Positions 57,999-64,000 of a DNA stretch of 64,000 bases are shown here, piece after piece. This stretch comes from Neostapfia colusana (Eukaryota > Streptophyta > Magnoliopsida > Poales > Poaceae), in contig JASWHV010000008.1 in assembly GCA_030760725.1 (NCBI GenBank), positions 48,060,057 through 48,124,056 on the forward strand. Reading direction: 5' to 3'. Position 1 is the stretch's first letter. Each line of letters opens with the position of its first letter. The position numbers and the translations under genes are program-made. The notes beneath the pieces were generated by a model that saw only the letters and a program-made list of their open reading frames with translations, ran no database searches and was not told the DNA's origin.

Positions 57999-59448
57999 AT
58001 ATGCCAAATTGAAATGGTATTTCCGCCAGGATTTATGAATGTAATGCAACATCTACTTGTGCATTTGCCTTACAAAACTGAAGTTTGTGGTCCTGTTCAA
58101 TATCGATCTATATACCACATTGAAAGGAAACTAAAGAAACTTAGAACAATGGTTTTGAACAAAGCAAGAGTAGAAGGGTTTATTGCAGAAGCATTTGCTC
58201 TGAAAGAGCTAGCATACTTTTTAAGAATATTCTCTGCAAAGGAACATAATGTGTATGCTCCCACGATACGGTACCACATAGATGAAGAAACTCGTGCGGG
58301 AAATCTAAGTATTTTTTCGTGAAAGGGAAAAAAGGTTAGTGGCAGCAGTAGGCATGTGGTTTCAGAAGAAGAATGGAATTCATGTATGTTATACATGTAC
58401 CCAAACATTGAAGATATGGCTCAATATTTTGTGTAAGTGTTTTTTCTAATTACCGCGAAGTAACACCTCATGTTTTCTCTCATATTTTACATGAGAGATG
58501 TTCTAATGTACTAACATTTTGCATTATGTAGCGAGTTCGACAAATAATTTTGGAAGTATACACGGCAACCAACAAGCAAACAATTAGATAAAATGCGTCG
58601 TGATGGCCTTCATGGGGTCCTAACATCGTCAATTGGTTTCAGAAACATGTAACATTCTCTTATTACATGTTACTTCTATCACTCCCAAGTTAATCTGATT
58701 AGTAGAACTAATATTTAATTTAATTCTTGATGCATGGTTGATGCTAATGTTCATGAGGACCTACAACAACTTTCTCAAGGAACCATAACAGCAAGGAGTT
58801 TCGGTCGTTATGACGTAAATTGATTCCGGATTTGTTCTGCCAAATTTGAAGCAAAATATCCCCTTGCAGCCACGAAAAATAGTGGAGTTGTAACTAGAGC
58901 TTGTGATGCACAGGGGCATGAAGCTATTATGGGATTATTCAAAACATTATGGTGTTTAAATTTGGTGGTTCCACAGATCTTAGAGTTACTTTTTTCCAGT
59001 GCGACTGGTTTGATAATAACAGCGGAACACGACAGGATGAATTTGGTATAGTAGAGGTAAAACATAAAAATAGACTTCGTGGATACGATAATTATATTCT
59101 TGCTCATCAAGTTGAATTGGTTTACTACCTACCTATCCTTGTCCAACGTTGAGTGCTTGGTGGGTCATGTATAAAGTTAATCCACGAGAACGGTTATATG
59201 CCCCTGGTGATGCTGGTTATCAAGAAGAACAAGATGAAGTGTACCAAGAGGATGATATTCCACCATCTTTTAATATAGATGATTGTTTAGGTCTTGATAC
59301 ATTAGTTGGTGATGTTGAAGACAATTCATGCAAATATTTAGTAGTGGTTAAAAGAAAGAGACCTAACACTAAAAAAGTTAAGGTGGGACACAAGAAGAAA
59401 GTTGGTCGACATGTTACCGAAGAAACATCGGATCATGATGAATTTTAA
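56866..59448 (+). pseudogene. CACTA TNP2-like transposase, middle and C-terminal part
   Basis: Continues after the hAT element: MFLSLIILG, the LWTGVEAYDSYKK equivalent, LRAAYLWSIHDFPAYGVFSR, CPVCDSDSDCF, LLLLHNIDVMHQEHNVAESI, RPTLEVRQDGSEKLRLPHAP, GLKSHDYHI-like LKSHDYHIMMEKLLPVMFRG, then (after a SINE) MVFPPGFMNVMQHLLVHLPY, KTEVCGPVQYRSIYHIERKL and AEAFALKELAYFL. The C-terminal part has FFQCDWFDNNSGTRQDEFGI and WWVMYKVNPRERLYAPGDAG. At least eight stops or frameshifts are visible (for example 57251, 57401, 57640, 57862, 58320, 59150). Introns may explain a few. Confidence 0.88.
57911..58002 (+). mobile_element. 5'-truncated SINE with (GTT)n tail, Au-SINE-like
   Basis: 92 bp: GTCTAGCCCACCCCAAC, CTTGGGATAAAGGCTTG and then about 12 GTT units (57960-57998). 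It is flanked by the 10-bp direct repeat GCCAAATTGA (57901-57910 and 58003-58012), a typical retroposition duplication. The 3' end with TTG repeats resembles the grass Au SINE as I remember it; no Pol III box is present because the 5' part is missing. It interrupts the TNP2 reading frame. Confidence 0.8.
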
Positions 59449-59538
59449 TCATGTAATTAATTTATATTACATTTGAATTTATTTTCATTACTTTTGTTTG
59501 TATGATTATGTATTTATTTCAGACCAATTTTTAATAGG
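59449..59538 (+). other. Intergenic stretch between the two CACTA genes
   Basis: 90 bp, AT-rich; no TATA or poly(A) signal stands out. Confidence 0.4.
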
Positions 59539-61888
59539 ATGCCACGTGGTCTTAAGAACATAGCTAAGGGGCTCTTTGGCTCATCAAGCAAGCGTGGGAG
59601 TCGGTCTGCTAGCTCTTCATGTAGTCAAGACTCTCTTTTTCAAGGCAATTCCTCAAATAATAGTAGACGAGAGACATTTAGAAGATGCATAGAACAAGCT
59701 AATGAACAGGTTCATGTCTTTATAATTCTATCATATTTACCCATATATCATATTGCGAAACCTATTTTCTCTAATTTCAGATGGAGCAGGAGGTCCAGGC
59801 TGAGGATCAGGAGGAGTGTTGAGAAGATCAAGGGGAGGACTTTCTGCGGGGCAGGAACAACAACAAGCGGTAAGAGCCTATATTGATGAGGAAGTCGAGG
59901 AGTAAGCCGAGGAGGACGAGGGGGATGACACCCATACGGGTGAGTTGCCGCAATCATTCAGGTAGTATTCAAACACTCTGCCTCTAGTTGTGCCTCCACA
60001 ACAGAGACTACGGATCACTCCTGTCGGTGATTGGATAGTAAATAAAAACTCAGTATTGAATTGTAGATACAATTTTTTGACAAGTATTATATGTTGTTAA
60101 ATTGACTTGCAAGCAATGGGATAACCTAGATTGGGATGGACGACAACATCATCGGCAGCCTAATGCAGTGTTGGGTGCTATATGTCGTCATCATTATCCA
60201 GGTCTTGTGAACACTAAAGGTGAAGAGAAACCTGCAATAAATTTGGAGCACTATAGGATTGCTCCACATGTCGTGCATGAAAATGTGGCACGGGCTGTTT
60301 GGCATAATGTTTAGGTATGCCTTTACTACACTGCAATATAATTATGTCAATTATATTTTTTGTAATACAAATTCTATGTTTTTTGTAGGAACGATATTGC
60401 TTGCCCGATTGTCATGACGAGCACACAAAGTCTTCCACAAAGCTGCACATCAAGTTGTGAATGATATGATGTCCAATGCTCGGATCACAGCTGTATGCTT
60501 GTAGTACAAGGAGAAGCTTGGACAGATGATAAACAAGAAAATGGGAGCTTCAAAAATTTCCCTAGAGGACGATCAATACCGTCATGTGATGATTCCTTGG
60601 ATGGTTAAGTGTGCTGATGCTTATTATTCATTATGTACTTATTGGGGCATCGAGTGAGTATCGAAAGAAATCTAGCTCCAAGAGAATCAACCGTGAGTCC
60701 GGTGGTGATGTTCTCCATCGTTACGGTGGAGATGGTCATATTCGTCTCTCGAAATGGACGGTGAGTTTAGTACATTTACAATTTATTCTTATTATATTAG
60801 CTTTTGTGTAACTATATTTGTAACATGTCCGTATAGTCTGCTCAAAGTGGTGAGGAGCCCTATTTCATTGATGCTTATATAAGAGGGCATAGGGGCACAG
60901 ATGATAGTCAATTGTGCACTCCAACGGTCACTCAGAACTTGGTATGTCATATAAGTAAAAGTAATTATTAAATAATACAATTGTTGTATAGTAGCTTTAT
61001 AATTAGTTTTTGTGTAGGAGAAATATGGTGAAGAGATGGTTCGACGTCATGGAGATGTTTACAATTGGAGAAAGGAAGACGTCAACGTAGTAGCTTTGTA
61101 TGAATCCGGTGGAGGAAAGCGTCACGAGAGGTGAACTTATTCCACTTATATTCATATATAAACATACTTCAATTTTTCCAAGTGTCACCTTATAATTACG
61201 TCATATTAGTATTGCAGGTATTCGATGTTCAATGGTGTCATGAACACCGATGTGGTTCTCTCGCAGTCGTGGTCAACACAGAGCGGACAGAGTTCTTCTC
61301 GGCGTACTCATACAGGAAATGAGTCCAGGTTGAAATAAATGGAGGAGGAGCAGGCTGCATTGAGAGACCACTTGACGCTACAAGAAGACCGCATGAAACG
61401 ACAGGACGAGTTTATAAAAGCACAAAATGACTACTTCTCGAATCTGACAACGTGGCAACAAGCGATGCAAGTACATTAATATAAGAGTTCAAATATTTAT
61501 GTTAACCAAGAGATGCATGTATATTTGTAGTAGAATGAAGTTCAACATTTCAAAATAATTTTATTGATATTTTTCTCAGCTTGGACTGCCTGCCGCCATG
61601 CCACCGCTACCGCAACCCTCACATCTACTTATGTCTTCACTGCTACATGTGCCTCCACAGCCTTTTCCCGTTGGAACACATGAATATATTATCGTTATGT
61701 TCTCTTTCATTTCTATAAACAGTTAGTATACCTGTAACATGTATCATTGTTTATCTAGGGATCATCTTCAAGGGCACAAAACTTCCAGAGTCCTCTTGTT
61801 ACACATTTGCAAGCATATTCTTTAGGAGGATGGGATGGAGGGGATGACATTATCGATCAATTCTTTGCTCCCGGTGGTAGAAATTAGG
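59539..61888 (+). pseudogene. CACTA second gene, Ptta/En/Spm-type transposase
   Basis: A multi-exon gene beginning MPRGLKNIAKGLFGSSSKRG. Recognisable blocks are separated by GT..AG-like introns: CKQWDNLDWDGRQHHRQPNA and CRHHYPGLV (60102-60314); MIPWMVKCADAYYSL (60590 region); SSKRINRESGGDVLHRYGGD (60670-60770); GEEPYFIDAYIRGHRGTDDS (60850-60940); EKYGEEMVRRHGDVYNWRKE (61018-61130); a Gln/Met-rich coiled stretch (61340-61470); and a last exon ending GGWDGGDDIIDQFFAPGGRN and TAG at 61886-61888. This is the plant transposase family that pairs with TNP2, a DNA-binding accessory protein. Some stops are present (near 60005-60090, 60490), so it is probably inactive. Confidence 0.8.
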
Positions 61889-62349
61889 TAAGTTGATCAT
61901 AACTTCTAAAAGAATACTCCAAAGTTTCGTGTTTTCATTTGCATCATATATTATGTACCTTATTTTCAAATGGAGCTTGTGTATAATAAGCCATAGAAAC
62001 AAACATTTTGTTGCTTTTTATTTGAATCTATTAATCATGTACTTCACTTTGGCTTGATAGTGGAAAACAGCGAGCAAAAGGGTGTCAGAGCAATTTGTTG
62101 GTTTGTTGGGAAAGCTCAATGTGGCCATGTGATAAGATTTGCTTTGACAAAAATGTTGTATGGATCATGTGACGTGTTTGTGTTTGTTTTTGTTATACTG
62201 TGTGTGGACCTAAATACCATTTGGACTATGTAATGGATTTTATAATGTTTAATTGAATTTGTTGCATTTGTTATGAAGTGTGATCTATGTGTTCTATGTG
62301 TTTGAGTGATAATTTATTATTTTATGTGCTTGGAACTGAACACTATGCA
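61889..62349 (+). other. CACTA 3' untranslated/non-coding region
   Basis: AT-rich, with no coding frame. The word TTTGTTATACTGTG and similar are present but no clear poly(A) signal was assigned. Confidence 0.5.
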
Positions 62350-62782
62350 TGAGTTGGGACTGCAATCTCATGTATTTTTGTGGACCAAGAAATTGTCCAC
62401 GAAAATAGTGTCATATTATTTTCGTGGGCCAAGAAATTACCGACAAAAATAGTGTCATATTATTTTTGTGGGCCAAATGTCGGCCCACAAAAATAACCGG
62501 GCAGTATTTTTGTGGGCCACATGTTGGCCCAAGAAAATAACCGGGCAGTATTTTCATGGGCCACATGTTGGCCCACAAAAGTAACCTGGCAGTATTTTCG
62601 TGGGCCACATTTTAGCCCACGAAAATATATATTTTCGTGGGTCATTTTTGGCCAACGAAAATAACTTTATTTTCTTGAGCTGCCGACAAAATTAAATTTA
62701 TTTTTGACTAGTTATTTTCGTGGGCCAAAGGCCCATGAAAATAATTATAAGACCCACGAAAATATGTCATTTTCCTGTAGTG
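62350..62782 (+). repeat. CACTA right sub-terminal array and terminal inverted repeat
   Basis: TTTTCGTGGGCC and variants recur with a period near 43 bp (about 62418, 62462, 62505, 62548, 62590, 62631, 62713), each followed by an inverted GGCCCACAAAA, so every unit can fold into a hairpin. The array ends in the terminal TTTTCCTGTAGTG. Confidence 0.88.
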
Positions 62783-63317
62783 GCGGAAGGGAACCGTCCT
62801 TTTCCGGAAGACTTCCTTTTCTACGTCCGAAACCTCTGGCAGTGCAACAGATGCGACGTTTGGGTCTCCACCGTACCTCACCGCGGGTTACTCACCTCTC
62901 CCAATGATGGGTAGGACCCAGGTCCACCCGTCAGACACTGGGGCCAGGTGGATAATCTCTCAGGAACGTCTGGCGGTTCCTGAGAAAAGTGGCGAGGTGG
63001 AACTGCAGCGACCAACCCGAGGGCTGCCGTAGTAAATACCCTAGGGCAACCCCTCGAGCACGTCGCCACTACCCACCAGTAAGAAGCAGGCATGTGTCCA
63101 CCATGCCGACGACGTGCTGCCGCTTCAACTGACAAATACGCCCACTACGCCAAGGACGTGCAGCCTTTTCGTCTTCCAGGTACAACCACAAATCCACTAA
63201 ACTGAAATCTTGCAACCGCTTCGGTTTCCAAAGTGCAGGTTCAAAGCCACCACACGGGAAAGATAGGGGTCCCACCTGCAGGCTCGCTGCCTCCCTCAGG
63301 ATGGGCCCGGGGGCCAT
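62783..63317 (+). other. Unassigned sequence right of the CACTA element
   Basis: The continuation of the CACTA host sequence, then sequence ending in a purine-rich GGGCCCGGGGGCCAT just before an LTR start, which looks like a polypurine tract of a gypsy element's internal region. It includes short open frames of 64-113 codons with no recognised motif. I cannot say where the GYP4 LTR ends or whether it is present here. Confidence 0.4.
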
Positions 63318-64000
63318 TGTCGGTACCCTGCTGACCGAGTACCCCCGCGTGGAGGGTAAAAGACAGCTCAGGCCCTGCCTCCTTGCTGAGGCGGGCCCTG
63401 GCATAGCCACGTGTCCTTGGCCCTTAGGTCATCCCTGGGGCTGCCACGTGCGCTTGGGCTCCAGAGCCGACACGTGCCCGGGGCTCTGGGCCGAGCCTCC
63501 CTGCCAAGGTGAGGTCCGGAGCTGCCACGTGTCAGTGGGCTCAGAACCTCCTCTTTGTTGTGGAGTGCTCCGGAGCCGACATGTGCCCTGGGCTCCAGTC
63601 CGAGCCTCCCCGCTGAGGTGAGGTTCGGAGCTTCCACGTGTTAGTGGGCTCAAAGCCTCCTCCCTGATAAGGAGACCTCCAGAGCCGACACGTGCCCTGG
63701 GCTCCGTTCCGAGCCTCCCCGCTGAGGTGAGGTCCGGAGCTGCCACGTGTCTCCTAGCTCCAAATCCGTCGATAAGAGCTCCGAAGCCACCACGTGCCCC
63801 AAGATCCGTCGTAGGCCATGTGTCAACGAAGTCAAGGACGAGGTGCACTATCAAGCCACGCATTCAAGGCTCGCGCCTTCACCAGAAGCATGGCACACAG
63901 TGCACGCCTCTGTCCTCCGTCTGTTTGCCATTACGGTGACAAGATAGGACGGCGAGGCGTGACAGCAGTATAGTGCCGCCCAACGGCACGAAGCTGCCCA
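63318..64000 (+). mobile_element. LTR-B start, continuing beyond the window
   Basis: Begins TGTCGGTACCCTGCTGACCG then AGTACCCCCG, matching the start of the LTR-B insertion at 1070. It then has about ten CACGTG/CATGTG units (63408, 63444, 63467, 63523, 63576, 63635, 63687, 63742, 63792, 63819) in a higher-order repeat of about 115 bp (GAGGTCCGGAGCTGCCACGT alternating with CCGGAGCCGACACGTG). The purine tract just before it suggests a 3' LTR. Frames of 61-144 codons on both strands follow the repeat and are not genes. Confidence 0.65.

Larger units (their letters stand above)
44038..62782 (+). mobile_element. CACTA (En/Spm) DNA transposon, 18.7 kb including nested insertions
   Basis: Left end CCCTACAAGAAAA (44038) and right end TTTTCCTGTAGTG (62770-62782) are imperfect inverted repeats of the CACTACARGAAAA type; the first A of CACTA is mutated to C on the left. 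Both sub-terminal regions hold arrays of TTTTCGTGGGCC. Two transposon genes run left to right, TNP2-type then Ptta/En/Spm-type. The 3-bp flanks are GTG and GCG, one mismatch from a proper duplication. Removing GYP5, hAT and SINE leaves about 8.7 kb. The coding regions are too broken for it to move by itself. Confidence 0.9.

Noticed and set aside
63318..63830. Repeat array that could be taken for CRISPR-like or satellite DNA
   Set aside because: Units are diverged, without conserved repeat/unique spacer pattern, and start at an LTR-like TG; this is a plant genome.

Overview
The window is nuclear DNA from a plant, almost certainly a grass, and consists almost entirely of nested transposable elements. 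I see no intact host gene, tRNA or rRNA gene. The evidence is Ty3/gypsy chromoviruses with C-terminal chromodomains, a Sirevirus-like Ty1/copia element, a CACTA (En/Spm) element with the two-gene TNP2 plus Ptta arrangement typical of plants, a plant hAT element, a SINE tail resembling the grass Au SINE, and primer sites complementary to initiator tRNA-Met. Subfamily and species cannot be told by eye.

The layout was worked out from LTR ends (TG..CA), target-site duplications (TSDs) and split reading frames that rejoin. The outermost host is a gypsy element (GYP4, 42096-44037). GYP3 (left end outside the window, right end about 42095) lies inside its pol gene. GYP3 carries three insertions. The first is an LTR of a family I call LTR-A, in antisense (copy 1, from before position 1 to 22412); it is itself split by a CRM-like gypsy element (GYP1, 1177-8842, TSD CAGCG) and by a 13.1-kb chromovirus (GYP2, 9242-22378, TSD TGCAA). 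The second is a 9.7-kb copia element (23153-32896, TSD TCTTC). The third is a solo LTR-A (copy 2, 34793-37615, TSD ACGTG).

The right half is a CACTA transposon (44038-62782) sitting in or next to the GYP4 3' LTR. It holds a CRM-like gypsy deletion derivative (GYP5, 45449-49116, TSD AGTTT), a hAT element (50581-56857, 8-bp TSD CACCAGCT) that itself contains a solo LTR-A (copy 3, 52562-55825), and a 5'-truncated SINE (57911-58002, 10-bp TSD). From 63318 to the window end is the start of another LTR (family LTR-B).

Most coding regions are broken by stops, frameshifts or deletions. The copia element is the best preserved: gag-pol is one frame with four stops, one of them a UAG at the gag/pol junction. 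The most unusual structure is in LTR-A. Copies 1 and 3 carry, at the same place, an inverted LTR-B with a tandem array of CACGTG (G-box) units upstream of the LTR-A TATA box. Copy 2 shows the empty site, and in copy 1 the insertion has the 5-bp TSD AATTG. I found no new gene system; the value of the window lies in its insertion history, the composite LTR, and a few structural oddities listed as findings.
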